A stretch of DNA of 64,000 bases from Cupriavidus basilensis (lineage in GTDB: Bacteria > Pseudomonadota > Gammaproteobacteria > Burkholderiales > Burkholderiaceae): the NCBI RefSeq assembly GCF_000832305.1, contig NZ_CP010536.1, positions 558,001 through 622,000 of the forward strand, in the 5' to 3' direction. The translations under genes and the position numbers were made by a program. The notes under the pieces were generated by a model. It saw nothing but the letters and a program-made list of their open reading frames with translations, searched no databases and had not been told where the DNA came from. Position 1 is the stretch's first letter. Each line of letters opens with the position of its first letter. Positions 26,467-34,279 of this stretch are shown piece after piece.

Positions 26467-27803
26467 GTACGGCTGCCCAACCTTTGCCGGCCACCGCGGC
26501 CGACGCGCGCGCCCTGCTGCTCGATAGCTTCCATGCCGCGGTGGCGGCAGCGGATCCGCTGCGCATCGTGGCGGACCACCTGCCGTCGCCCCAGGCTGGC
26601 GGGCGTACCCTGGTGGTAGGCGCCGGCAAGGCCGCGGCATCGATGGCGCTGGCCGTGGAGCGCGCGTATGCCAGCCAGAACAGCGCGGTGCAGCTCGACG
26701 GCCTGGTGGTGACGCGCTACGCCCACGGCCTGCCGACCGAACACGTGCGCGTGATAGAGGCCGGCCACCCGGTGCCGGACGAGGCCGGCGAGCGCGCCGC
26801 CGCCGAGATCCTGGCGCGGGCTGGCGAGCTGGGGCCGGACGACAGGCTGATCGTGCTGGTGTCCGGCGGCGGCTCCAGCCTGCTGTCGCTGCCGGCCGAG
26901 GGCATCGGCATGGCGGACCTCAAGGCCACCACGCAGGAGCTGCTGCGCTGCGGCGCTCCCATCACGGATATGAATATCGTGCGCAAGCACCTGTCGCGCA
27001 TCCAGGGCGGGCACCTCGCCCGGGCCTGCCGCGCGCCGGTGACCACGCTGATCGTGTCTGACGTGGCCGGGGACGACCCCAGCGCCATCGCTTCCGGTCC
27101 CACCGTGCCAGACGCCAGTACCTACGCTGATGCCCTGGCAGTCCTGCGCCGCTACGGTGCGGTGGTCCCGCCGGTGGTGCAGGCGTACCTGGAGCGCGGT
27201 GCGCGCGGCGAAGTGGCGGAAACGCCCAAGCCTGGCGATCCGCTGTTCGCGCGGGTTGAGAATCGTGTGATCGCTACCGCCCACGGCAGCCTGATGGCGG
27301 CAGCGGATCACTTTCGCGCGCGCGGCATCCAGCCGGTGGTGCTGGGCGACACGGTGACCGGCGAGGCGCAGGAAGTTGCCCGGGTCTACGCAGCGCTGGT
27401 GCGTGAGATACGCGCGTACAATGCGCCATTCGCGGTGCCCGTGGTGCTGATTTCCGGTGGCGAATGCACCGTCACGTTGCCGCAGGGCAATGGCGCGGCG
27501 GCTGGGAAGCCCCGTGGCGGGCGTTGCTCGGAGTTCCTGCTGTCGCTCGCCCTGGAGCTGGATGGCGTTGATAATGTGTACGCCATCGCGGCGGACACCG
27601 ACGGCATCGACGGCTCCGAGGATAATGCCGGCGCGTTGCTGGACCCGTCCACGCTCGCGCGTGCGCAGGCTGCCGGCGCATCGGCGCGCGCGCGGCTTGA
27701 CGCGCATGATGCCTGGGGCTTGTTCGATGCCGCCGGCGACCTCGTGGTGACGGGCCCCACGCGGACCAATGTGAATGACTACCGCGCCATCCTGATCCTG
27801 TAA
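26463..27803 (+). CDS. ttuD: glycerate 2-kinase, MOFRL family (TtuD)
   Basis: Phosphorylates glycerate; older annotations call this family hydroxypyruvate reductase. The 446-aa protein has the DUF4147 domain first (TLVVGAGKAAASMALAVERAY; VLVSGGGSSLLSLPAEGI; VSDVAGDDPSAIASGPTVPD) and the MOFRL domain last (LISGGECTVTLP ... AADTDGIDGSEDNAGALLD ... TNVNDYRAILI). The start is GTG at 26463, overlapping the ttuC stop as GTGA, so translation is probably coupled. A role in tartrate or glyoxylate breakdown fits. Confidence 0.92.
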   Translation: MSTAAQPLPATAADARALLLDSFHAAVAAADPLRIVADHLPSPQAGGRTLVVGAGKAAASMALAVERAYASQNSAVQLDGLVVTRYAHGLPTEHVRVIEAGHPVPDEAGERAAAEILARAGELGPDDRLIVLVSGGGSSLLSLPAEGIGMADLKATTQELLRCGAPITDMNIVRKHLSRIQGGHLARACRAPVTTLIVSDVAGDDPSAIASGPTVPDASTYADALAVLRRYGAVVPPVVQAYLERGARGEVAETPKPGDPLFARVENRVIATAHGSLMAAADHFRARGIQPVVLGDTVTGEAQEVARVYAALVREIRAYNAPFAVPVVLISGGECTVTLPQGNGAAAGKPRGGRCSEFLLSLALELDGVDNVYAIAADTDGIDGSEDNAGALLDPSTLARAQAAGASARARLDAHDAWGLFDAAGDLVVTGPTRTNVNDYRAILIL

Positions 27804-27849
27804 TCCCTGACAAGCGCCAGCCGCGACTGCCGGCCGGCCCCCGAAAGCC

Positions 27850-28884
27850 ATGACCCAGACTCTCACCATTACCCGCCCGGACGACTGGCACCTGCACCTG
27901 CGTGACGGCACGGCCCTGGCCGCCGTCCTGCCGGATACCGCCCGCCAGTTCGCCCGCGCCATCATCATGCCCAACCTGAAGCCGCCCGTGACCACGGTGG
28001 CGCAGGCCGCGGCCTACCGCGGCCGCATCCTGGCCGCGCTGCCGGCGGGCATGGCGTTCGAGCCGCTGATGACGCTGTACCTGACCGACAAGACCACCGT
28101 CGAGGAAATCGTCGCTGCCAAGGCCAGCGGCTTCGTGCACGGGGTCAAGCTGTATCCGGCCGGCGCCACCACCAACAGCGATGCCGGCGTGACCGACCTG
28201 CGTCACTGCGCGGCAGCGCTGGAAGCCATGCAGCGCGTGGGCCTGCCGTTGCTGGTGCACGGCGAAGTGACCGATCCGGCGATCGACATCTTCGACCGCG
28301 AAGCCGTCTTCATCGACAAGGTCATGACGCCGCTGCGCCGCGACTTCCCGGCGCTCAAGGTGGTGTTCGAGCACATCACCACCAAGGATGCGGCCGAGTA
28401 CGTGCGCGACGCGCAAGGCCCAGTCGCCGCCACCATCACTGCGCATCACCTGCTGTACAACCGCAACGCCATCTTCACCGGCGGCATCCGCCCGCACTAT
28501 TACTGCCTGCCGGTGCTCAAACGCGAGACCCACCGCGAAGCCCTGGTGGCCGCGGCCGTGTCCGGCAGCGAGCGCTTCTTCCTCGGCACAGACAGCGCGC
28601 CGCACGCGCGCGGGCTGAAGGAACATGCCTGCGGCTGCGCCGGCTGCTATACCGGGCTGCACGCCATGGAGCTCTACGCCGAGGCCTTCGAAGCCGCCGG
28701 TGCGCTGGACAAACTGGAAGCCTTCGCCAGCTTCAACGGCCCGGCGTTCTACAGCCTGCCGCGCAATAGCGGCACGCTCACCCTGGTCCGTGAGGCGTGG
28801 GAGCTGCCGGCCGAACTGCCATATGGCGACACCACGCTGGTGCCGCTGCGCGGCGGCGAGACGCTGCATTGGAAGGCCCGCTAA
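27850..28884 (+). CDS. pyrC: dihydroorotase
   Basis: Catalyses the cyclisation of carbamoyl aspartate in pyrimidine synthesis. At 344 aa it is the class II, E. coli-type enzyme. Metal ligands are in [10 protein letters not shown]; the carboxylated Lys is in [24 protein letters not shown] and FEHITTKDA carry the further His ligands, and FLGTDSAPH the catalytic Asp. A DUF3025 gene and rnpB follow, a linkage seen elsewhere in Burkholderiales as far as I recall. Confidence 0.95.
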   Translation: MTQTLTITRPDDWHLHLRDGTALAAVLPDTARQFARAIIMPNLKPPVTTVAQAAAYRGRILAALPAGMAFEPLMTLYLTDKTTVEEIVAAKASGFVHGVKLYPAGATTNSDAGVTDLRHCAAALEAMQRVGLPLLVHGEVTDPAIDIFDREAVFIDKVMTPLRRDFPALKVVFEHITTKDAAEYVRDAQGPVAATITAHHLLYNRNAIFTGGIRPHYYCLPVLKRETHREALVAAAVSGSERFFLGTDSAPHARGLKEHACGCAGCYTGLHAMELYAEAFEAAGALDKLEAFASFNGPAFYSLPRNSGTLTLVREAWELPAELPYGDTTLVPLRGGETLHWKAR

Positions 28885-28904
28885 GCCGCGCTGGCGAAGC
28901 GGAA

Positions 28905-29765
28905 GTGCAAGCACAGAGCCAGGTCCGGCTGGCGCTGGCTGCGGCGGTGGCGCAGATCGACTGGGCGCAGCCATGGTTCCGGCCGTTCGCCACCATCGGC
29001 TCGGCGCTGGACAGCGCGCTGCGAGGCGGCGCCGACCTGCGCGCCGTGCTCAGCGAAGTGGCTGCGCAGCGCGCGCTGCGCAATGCCCGCGGCGCGCCGC
29101 TGCGTTTCGTTGCGCAAGCCGAACTGCCGGCCGGCACGGCCTACGAGGCACATATTTACGCCACCGGCGCCGTGCCGACGCGCGACAACCTGCACGATTT
29201 CTTCAATGCGCTCATCTGGCTGCATTTTCCCCGTTCCAAACGCGTGCTGAACCGGCTGCAGGCCCGCGCCATCGCGGTGGCGGGCGTGCAGGGCAGCCGT
29301 GGCAGCCTGCGCGATGCCGCGACCTTGTTCGACGAGAACGCCATCCTGTTCCTGAGTGCCGACAGTGGCCTGGAGTCCGTTTTGCGCGGTTTTGGCTGGG
29401 AGCAGCTGTTCGTTGCGCGGCGGGGTGTCTGGGACGGTAGCGAGCATGCCGGCAGCCGTGACAGCACCGCCCGCTGCGGCGTGGTGCCCTTCGGCCATGC
29501 CTTGCTGGAGAAGCTGGTGCGGCCCTATAAGGCCCTGACCGCGCATGCATGGCCGCTGGCCGTCCCGCCGGCTGCAGGCGCCGCGCTCCCCGGCTCGCTC
29601 GACGATTCCGTGTGCGCCTCGCTCGAAGCGGCCGAGCTGCACAGCGGCCGCTTTGCGCCGTTACCGGTGCTGGGCATTCCCGGCTGGTGCGAAGCCAATC
29701 GCGATCCGGCCTACTACGCGGATACCAAGGTGTTTCGTCGCGGACGCCGCGCGCAGGCCGCATGA
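28905..29765 (+). CDS. DUF3025 domain protein of unknown function
   Basis: A 286-aa protein matching the DUF3025 family by its central pattern: PTRDNLHDFFNALIWLHFPRSKRVLNRLQA, then GSRGSLRDAATLFDENAILFLSAD and VVPFGHALLEKLVRPYKALTAHAW, ending PGWCEANRDPAYYADTKVFRRGR. The function is unknown. The start is uncertain: GTG at 28905 is the first reasonable candidate after the pyrC stop, while the reading frame stays open into pyrC. No signal peptide or membrane segment is seen. It lies directly before the RNase P RNA gene. Confidence 0.78.
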   Translation: MQAQSQVRLALAAAVAQIDWAQPWFRPFATIGSALDSALRGGADLRAVLSEVAAQRALRNARGAPLRFVAQAELPAGTAYEAHIYATGAVPTRDNLHDFFNALIWLHFPRSKRVLNRLQARAIAVAGVQGSRGSLRDAATLFDENAILFLSADSGLESVLRGFGWEQLFVARRGVWDGSEHAGSRDSTARCGVVPFGHALLEKLVRPYKALTAHAWPLAVPPAAGAALPGSLDDSVCASLEAAELHSGRFAPLPVLGIPGWCEANRDPAYYADTKVFRRGRRAQAA

Positions 29766-29806
29766 GGGTGGCCGGTTCGTGGCCAAACGGTGTTAGACTG
29801 CGGGCC

Positions 29807-30150
29807 GCAAAGCAGGCCAGACAATCGCTGCTTGCACCCTCGTGGTGCAAGGGGAGGAAAGTCCGGACTCCATAGGGCAGGGTGTTGGCTAATAGCCATC
29901 CACGGCAACGTGCGGAATAGGGCCACAGAGACGAGTCTTGCCATCGGGTTCGCCCGATGGGAAGGGTGAAACGCGGTAACCTCCACCTGGAGCAATCCCA
30001 AATAGGCAGGCATTGAGGCGGCCCGCTGAGCCTGCGGGTAGGGAGCTTGAGCCGGTCGGTAACGATCGGCCTAGAGGAATGATTGTCACGTGCCGGTAAC
30101 CGCAAGGAAGCCGGCGCGCACAGAATCCGGCTTATCGGCCTGCTTTGCTT
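29807..30150 (+). ncRNA. rnpB: RNase P RNA, bacterial class A
   Basis: This is the catalytic RNA that matures tRNA 5' ends. The universally conserved 5' block GAGGAAAGTCCGGACTCC lies near 29855-29872, GAGGAATGATTGTCAC near 30073-30088, and ACAGAATCCGGCTTAT near 30120-30135. The closing helix P1 is formed by 29807-29818 (GCAAAGCAGGCC) and 30137-30148 (GGCCTGCTTTGC). Ends are set from P1, so they may be off by several bases. No clear intrinsic terminator follows. Confidence 0.96.
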
Positions 30151-30233
30151 CTGATTCTTTAGCGTGGCGCGCACCCATCCCAACTGGGGGCGCCACCGCC
30201 GGCTCCCCCCGGGGCTGGTCAGGCGCCAGGCGC

Positions 30234-30656
30234 CTACACCTCTACAATTTCCATCGTGTGCGTGATTTCCGCCGTCTTGGCCAGCATGATCGAGGCCGAG
30301 CAATACTTGTCGTGCGACAGGTGGATGGCGCGCTCGACCGCGCCGGGGTTCAGGTTGCGCCCGCTCACCTTGAAATGGAAGTTGATCTTGGTGAAAACCT
30401 TCGGATCTTCGCTGGCGCGCTCCGCTTGCAGCTTCACGCTGCAGCCGCGCACATCCTGCCGGCTCTTCTTCAGGATCAGCACCACGTCATAGGCGGTGCA
30501 GCCGCCGGTGCCCAGCAGGACCATTTCCATCGGACGCGGGGCCAGGTTGTGGCCGCCGCCCTCGGGCGCACCGTCCATCGCCACGATATGGCCACTGCCC
30601 GTCTCGGCCACGAAGCTCATGCCGTCGGTGCCCATCCAAGTTACTTTGCATTCCAT
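30234..30656 (-). CDS. OsmC-family protein (YhfA-like)
   Basis: A 140-aa OsmC/Ohr-fold protein. HNLAPRPMEMVLLGTGGCTAYDVVLILKKSRQDVRGCSV shows one Cys in the family's first site and a second Cys in the next strand, and HLSHDKYCSASIMLAKTAEI has the C-terminal Cys typical of the YhfA branch. OsmC/Ohr members reduce organic hydroperoxides; the YhfA branch is less well defined. The gene is convergent with rnpB. Confidence 0.88.
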   Translation of the reverse strand: MECKVTWMGTDGMSFVAETGSGHIVAMDGAPEGGGHNLAPRPMEMVLLGTGGCTAYDVVLILKKSRQDVRGCSVKLQAERASEDPKVFTKINFHFKVSGRNLNPGAVERAIHLSHDKYCSASIMLAKTAEITHTMEIVEV

Positions 30657-30916
30657 TTTGTTCGATCCTGCGTTCTAGTGAGTGCGTATTCGATCATGAA
30701 CACGCGATTTCAAAGCTTGCTTTTTGAGTATAGGCCACCTGGCTAGAAGCGCCGTAACTCGGCATTTTTCCCGAAAACTGAAGCTTTCTTCTAAGATGGC
30801 AGTGCCGTGACAGCGCGGTGCATTCTTAAGTTATTGATTTTATTGTATAAAAATCATTCTTGTGCTTCGTCGTATGTTTTCATAATACGAAATGGCATTT
30901 CGCACTGCAAATTTCC

Positions 30917-30944
30917 TTGCGCTGGGAGAGCGCTCATGTATAAT
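30917..30944 (+). promoter_or_regulatory. candidate sigma-70 promoter of a small RNA
   Basis: TTGCGC at 30917-30922 and a perfect TATAAT at 30939-30944 are 16 bp apart. The nearest strong terminator downstream ends at 31118, before any ribosome-binding site, so the promoter would drive a short transcript and not rplM. Confidence 0.6.
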
Positions 30945-30950
30945 TTCCAT

Positions 30951-31118
30951 CATTGAACGACGGCGCACAACACGGCGCAGAGTGCGAAAGCGAATCGGAT
31001 GGTTTCAGCCACATTCGCCGGCCCGCACCGCGATCCAGCCCCGTCGATCTCCCGGTGTCTCCTCCACCCTCCTCCTTTGGTGGATTCAAACCCAAGCTCA
31101 ATAGCTTGGGTTTTTTTT
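30951..31118 (+). ncRNA. candidate small RNA with anti-Shine-Dalgarno loop
   Basis: A transcript of about 168 nt is predicted from the promoter at 30917-30944 to the terminator at 31091-31118. A 6-bp hairpin (TCCACC 31063-31068 with GGTGGA 31079-31084) presents CTCCTCCTTT in its loop, and a second CTCCTCC lies at 31059-31065. These are complementary to Shine-Dalgarno sequences, as in the loop-exposed CCUCCUCC motifs of some alphaproteobacterial trans-acting sRNAs. The T8 tail fits an Hfq-dependent RNA. There is no convincing reading frame. The identity and targets are unknown; this is a prediction. Confidence 0.55.
31091..31118 (+). terminator. intrinsic terminator upstream of rplM
   Basis: An 8-bp stem (31091-31098 with 31103-31110) closes a CAAT loop and is followed by eight T residues. 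It is a textbook Rho-independent terminator with no annotated gene immediately before it. Confidence 0.93.
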
Positions 31119-31253
31119 ATTCTGCGCCTGCCAGACCCGATGCGCATCCTGCTGAAAAGTGCTTCATGGGTTTCTTTTGTGCTGCTTACTGCCATTCTGG
31201 ATGGCGAGCAGCATACGGTGCGGCACCATCTTGGCGTTCTCCCCCAACTTTCC

Positions 31254-31283
31254 TTGTGCTCAGGCCTCAGTCCGCAGTATACT
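31254..31283 (+). promoter_or_regulatory. candidate promoter of the rplM-rpsI operon
   Basis: TTGTGC at 31254-31259 and TATACT at 31278-31283 are separated by 18 bp. Transcription would start near 31290 and give a leader of about 130 nt before rplM, containing a small hairpin (CCTGC 31328-31332 with GCAGG 31341-31345). Confidence 0.6.
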
Positions 31284-31421
31284 CGTAGGCTTTTCCGTCA
31301 TGCCCGCGGGAAGGAATTCAGGGAGAGCCTGCACATACAAGCAGGAAGGTCAGATCCTAAGGGTCGGCCGACGACGTAAAGTCAATGTTTCGGGCAGGTT
31401 CTACAAGTCTCAGGAAAAATC

Positions 31422-31850
31422 ATGAAGACCTTTTCCGCAAAGCCTGCAGAGGTTAAGCGCGACTGGTACGTGATTGACGCGACGGACAAAGTCCTCGGCC
31501 GTGTTGCCAGCGAAGTGGCACGCCGACTGCGCGGCAAGCACAAGCCGGAATTTACTCCGCACGTCGACACGGGTGATTACATCATCATCGTCAACGCAGG
31601 CAAGCTGCGTGTCACGGGTACCAAAGAAACCGACAAGAAGTACTATCGTCACTCGGGTTACCCGGGCGGCATTTACGAAACGACGTTCGGTAAGATGCAG
31701 CAACGTTTCCCGGGCCGCGCCCTGGAAAAAGCTGTGAAGGGCATGTTGCCGAAGGGCCCGCTGGGCTATGCGATGATCAAGAAGCTGAAGGTTTACGCCG
31801 AAGCCGAGCATCCGCATGAAGCGCAGCAGCCTAAAGCGCTGGAAATCTAA
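31422..31850 (+). CDS. rplM: 50S ribosomal protein L13
   Basis: A 142-aa ribosomal protein of the large subunit. [48 protein letters not shown] and [19 protein letters not shown] are diagnostic of L13. It is cotranscribed with rpsI, 11 bp downstream, the order conserved across bacteria. Confidence 0.98.
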   Translation: MKTFSAKPAEVKRDWYVIDATDKVLGRVASEVARRLRGKHKPEFTPHVDTGDYIIIVNAGKLRVTGTKETDKKYYRHSGYPGGIYETTFGKMQQRFPGRALEKAVKGMLPKGPLGYAMIKKLKVYAEAEHPHEAQQPKALEI

Positions 31851-31861
31851 GGGGGCCATCC

Positions 31862-32254
31862 ATGATCGGAAATTGGAATTACGGTACTGGCCGCCGCAAG
31901 AGCGCAGTGGCTCGGGTCTTCATCAAGTCGGGCAAGGGCGATATCATCGTCAACGGCAAGCCCATCAATGAGTATTTCGCTCGCGAAACCTCGCTGATGA
32001 TCGTGCGCCAGCCGCTCGAACTGACTGCCAACGCACAGACCTTCGACATCAAGGTCAACGTCACTGGCGGCGGTGAAACGGGTCAAGCCGGCGCAGTGCG
32101 CCACGGCATCACCCGTGCACTGATCGACTACGATGCCACCCTGAAGCCGTCGCTGTCCAAGGCCGGTTTCGTCACGCGCGATGCGCGTGAAGTGGAACGT
32201 AAGAAGGTCGGTTTCCACAAGGCGCGTCGTCGGAAGCAATTCTCGAAGCGTTAA
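31862..32254 (+). CDS. rpsI: 30S ribosomal protein S9
   Basis: A 130-aa small-subunit protein. [19 protein letters not shown] and the basic C-terminal tail ending [17 protein letters not shown], which reaches the P-site tRNA, identify S9. GGGGG precedes the ATG and a strong terminator follows 43 bp after the stop. Confidence 0.98.
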   Translation: MIGNWNYGTGRRKSAVARVFIKSGKGDIIVNGKPINEYFARETSLMIVRQPLELTANAQTFDIKVNVTGGGETGQAGAVRHGITRALIDYDATLKPSLSKAGFVTRDAREVERKKVGFHKARRRKQFSKR

Positions 32255-32297
32255 TGTGTGTTCGGCGGGTCCGGTTCAACCGGATCTGGCCGTTCAG

Positions 32298-32331
32298 AAA
32301 AAACCGCACGGCTTGCCGTGCGGTTTTTTTT
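32298..32331 (+). terminator. intrinsic terminator of the rplM-rpsI operon
   Basis: A 15-bp perfect stem including flanking A and T runs (32298-32312 with 32315-32329) with a TT centre is followed by more T residues. Confidence 0.93.
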
Positions 32332-32453
32332 CGCCGTTGGCGCACGTGAAGCTGCGTGCAATGGGGTGCAACGGCAGGCTATCACCACGTTTTACAAATA
32401 CTTTGCATCTCCCCGGATACAATCCCTGCTCTTGCCGCCCGGAGAACCCGACC

Positions 32454-32528
32454 ATGATGCATTGGATGCGATGGCCTGCCGACCCGCTCCGCGCCCGCCT
32501 GCCGGTGCCGCGCATCCGCGGCGCATGA
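32454..32528 (+). CDS. possible 24-aa upstream ORF overlapping the next gene
   Basis: ATG at 32454 has GGAGA at 32441-32445, a good ribosome-binding site, and the frame runs 24 codons to a TGA at 32526-32528 that overlaps the ATG of the membrane coiled-coil gene as ATGA. The peptide is MMHWMRWPADPLRARLPVPR plus four residues. The downstream gene has no clear ribosome-binding site of its own, so the short frame may serve translational coupling. It may equally be chance. Confidence 0.35.
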   Translation: MMHWMRWPADPLRARLPVPRIRGA

Positions 32529-33274
32529 AGTATCGCGTGCTGCGCCCGCGCCGGGGCTCGCTATCCGGGAGCCTGGCGGTGCGTTCACATTTGCCGTGGC
32601 CGCTGCGCGTGCTGGGCGCCGCCGCGGTGCTCGTCGTCGTGCTTGTGGTGGTGGTGGTCGCCGCGCGTTGGGCATACGACGCTGGCCGGCGGCTGGCTGG
32701 TGCGCCGGATATGACGGCGGAGAACAAGGCGCTGCGCGAGCAGGCGGCGGTGATGACGGCTCAGCACGAGCGCTTGCAGGCGGTGGCAAACACCGCCGAG
32801 GCGCAGTTGCAGATGGCACGCAGCGCCCAGGAGGCGCTGGCCGGGCAACTGAAGACGGCGGAAGGCGAGGTCGCTCAACTCAAGGAAGACCTGGCATTTT
32901 TTGAGGGCCTGCTCCCGGCCAGCGGCAATACGTCCGGGATCCATGTGCGGAGTTTTCGCGTGGGTCTTGATGAAGCCGACCCGCTGAAGATGCACTATCG
33001 ATTGCTGATAATGCAGGGTGGATCCAAGGCTTTTTCATCCTTGCCGGAGTTCCGCGGTGAGTTACAGTTGGTCGTTTCGCTGATGCGGGATGGCAAGCCG
33101 GTCACATTGAGCCTGCCGGAAAATGGCACCGGCTCGCTGCCCGGCCTGCGGGTCACGCACTACCAGCGGATCGAAAGCGCCTTCGCGCTGCCTGCCGGCG
33201 CCACGGTACGGGCGGTCACGGTACGAATTTTGCAAAACGGTCAGTTGCGCGCGACCCAGACGGCCATGCCGTGA
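32525..33274 (+). CDS. DUF6776-like membrane coiled-coil protein
   Basis: A 249-aa protein with a basic N terminus, one transmembrane helix near residues 27-45 (VLGAAAVLVVVLVVVVVAAR) and a coiled coil at about 60-125 rich in Ala, Gln and Glu. The C-terminal domain is beta-rich (FRVGLDEADPLKMHYRLLIMQG ... ELQLVVSLMRDGKPVTLSLP) and would be periplasmic if the basic N terminus stays inside. This pattern matches a conserved family of unknown function found next to bactofilin genes. Function is unknown; an anchor or partner for the bactofilin is inferred from adjacency. Confidence 0.78.
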   Translation: MKYRVLRPRRGSLSGSLAVRSHLPWPLRVLGAAAVLVVVLVVVVVAARWAYDAGRRLAGAPDMTAENKALREQAAVMTAQHERLQAVANTAEAQLQMARSAQEALAGQLKTAEGEVAQLKEDLAFFEGLLPASGNTSGIHVRSFRVGLDEADPLKMHYRLLIMQGGSKAFSSLPEFRGELQLVVSLMRDGKPVTLSLPENGTGSLPGLRVTHYQRIESAFALPAGATVRAVTVRILQNGQLRATQTAMP

Positions 33275-33308
33275 GGGTGCGCTGGGCCAGCAACGAAAAA
33301 AGGGACCT

Positions 33309-33722
33309 ATGTTGTTTTCCAAGAAGAAAGGCCTGTCGATCGATACCCTGATCGGCCAGCACAGCGTGATCCAGGGCGACCTGACGTTTTCGGGCGGCCT
33401 GCGCCTGGATGGCCGGGTACGCGGCAACGTGACGGCGGCCGCTGACCAGGCGAGCATGCTGGTCATCAGCGAAAAAGGCGTGGTCGAGGGCGAAGTCCGG
33501 GTCGGGCACCTGATTCTCAACGGCACGGTCACCGGGCCAGTGCACGCGACGGAGCTGCTGGAGTTGCAACCGCACGCCCGCGTGCAGGGCGAGGTGCACT
33601 ACGCCGCGCTGGAAATGCACCAGGGTGCATTGGTGGAGGGCCGCCTCGTGCCGCTCGGCAATGCGCAGCCCAAGGCGCTGCCCAACCTGGTTCTGGCATC
33701 CGGCGCGCAGGAATCCGCCTGA
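33309..33722 (+). CDS. bactofilin (polymer-forming cytoskeletal protein)
   Basis: A 137-aa bactofilin, which self-assembles into nucleotide-free filaments of right-handed beta-helices at the inner membrane. The core repeats hydrophobic-glycine strands from about residue 17 to 117 (GDLTFSGGLRLDGRVRGNV, VEGEVRVGHLILNGTVTGPV, VQGEVHYAALEMHQGALVEG). The short N-terminal MLFSKKKG can act as a membrane-targeting tail. Translation starts at 33309 after AGGGA. The gene sits between a membrane coiled-coil protein and erpA. Confidence 0.93.
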   Translation: MLFSKKKGLSIDTLIGQHSVIQGDLTFSGGLRLDGRVRGNVTAAADQASMLVISEKGVVEGEVRVGHLILNGTVTGPVHATELLELQPHARVQGEVHYAALEMHQGALVEGRLVPLGNAQPKALPNLVLASGAQESA

Positions 33723-33832
33723 TACGGCACCCGTGGCCAGGTTGCGCCAACAGAACCCCTTGAATTCACGGGGTTTCGGCACGATCTTCCCGGAGCGCTT
33801 AAAATACAGGCGTATCTACATAGGAGAACCCC

Positions 33833-34201
33833 ATGAACGCAGTCGCAGAGGCACCCGTTACCGAGGACATGCCGGCCCCGTTCGTCTTTACCGACAGCGC
33901 TGCCGACAAGGTCAAGCAGTTGATCGAGGAAGAGGGCAATGCCGATCTGAAACTGCGCGTGTTCGTGCAGGGCGGCGGCTGTTCCGGCTTCCAGTATGGC
34001 TTCACCTTCGACGAAGAGGTGAACGAGGACGACACCACGCTGGACAAGAATGGCGTCACGCTGTTGATCGATTCGATGAGCTACCAGTATCTGGTGGGCG
34101 CCGAGATCGATTACAAGGAAGACATCAACGGCGCGCAATTCGTGATCAAGAACCCCAACGCAAGCACCACCTGCGGTTGCGGCTCTTCGTTCTCGGTATA
34201 A
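33833..34201 (+). CDS. erpA: iron-sulfur cluster insertion protein ErpA
   Basis: An A-type carrier of 122 aa that delivers Fe-S clusters to essential apoproteins. The three cluster-ligand cysteines are at 50 ([11 protein letters not shown]), 114 and 116 ([11 protein letters not shown]). TAGGAG lies before the ATG, and AAAATACAG upstream may be part of its promoter. A strong bidirectional terminator follows. Confidence 0.97.
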   Translation: MNAVAEAPVTEDMPAPFVFTDSAADKVKQLIEEEGNADLKLRVFVQGGGCSGFQYGFTFDEEVNEDDTTLDKNGVTLLIDSMSYQYLVGAEIDYKEDINGAQFVIKNPNASTTCGCGSSFSV

Positions 34202-34240
34202 GGCTCGCAGGGGCGCCGCGGCTTCCGACAGGTTCTCGCG

Positions 34241-34279
34241 GCATAAAAAAAGCGCACTTAGGTGCGCTTTTTTTTATGC
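34241..34279. terminator. bidirectional terminator shared by erpA and the PhyH gene
   Basis: GCGCAC pairs with GTGCGC and the stem extends through A7/T8 runs to GCAT/ATGC (34241-34257 with 34262-34279). The TAA stop of the convergent PhyH gene lies within the right arm, so both genes end in this element. Confidence 0.92.

Larger units (their letters stand above)
30657..31421. other. 765-bp intergenic region upstream of rplM
   Basis: No protein gene is supported. The first 250 bp are AT-rich for this genome and presumably hold the promoter of the OsmC-like gene on the minus strand. The middle carries a promoter and terminator framing a small RNA candidate. The last 170 bp hold the promoter and leader of the rplM-rpsI operon. 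Each is listed separately. Confidence 0.7.

Noticed and set aside
30892..31104. A 70-codon frame in the gap before rplM
   Set aside because: It starts before the predicted promoter's -10 box and ends inside the terminator stem, with no ribosome-binding site; a non-coding RNA explains the region better.
31080..31110. tRNA-like T-arm sequence (GGATTCAAACCC) before the terminator
   Set aside because: No acceptor, D or anticodon arm can be built around it; the following stem is a plain terminator.
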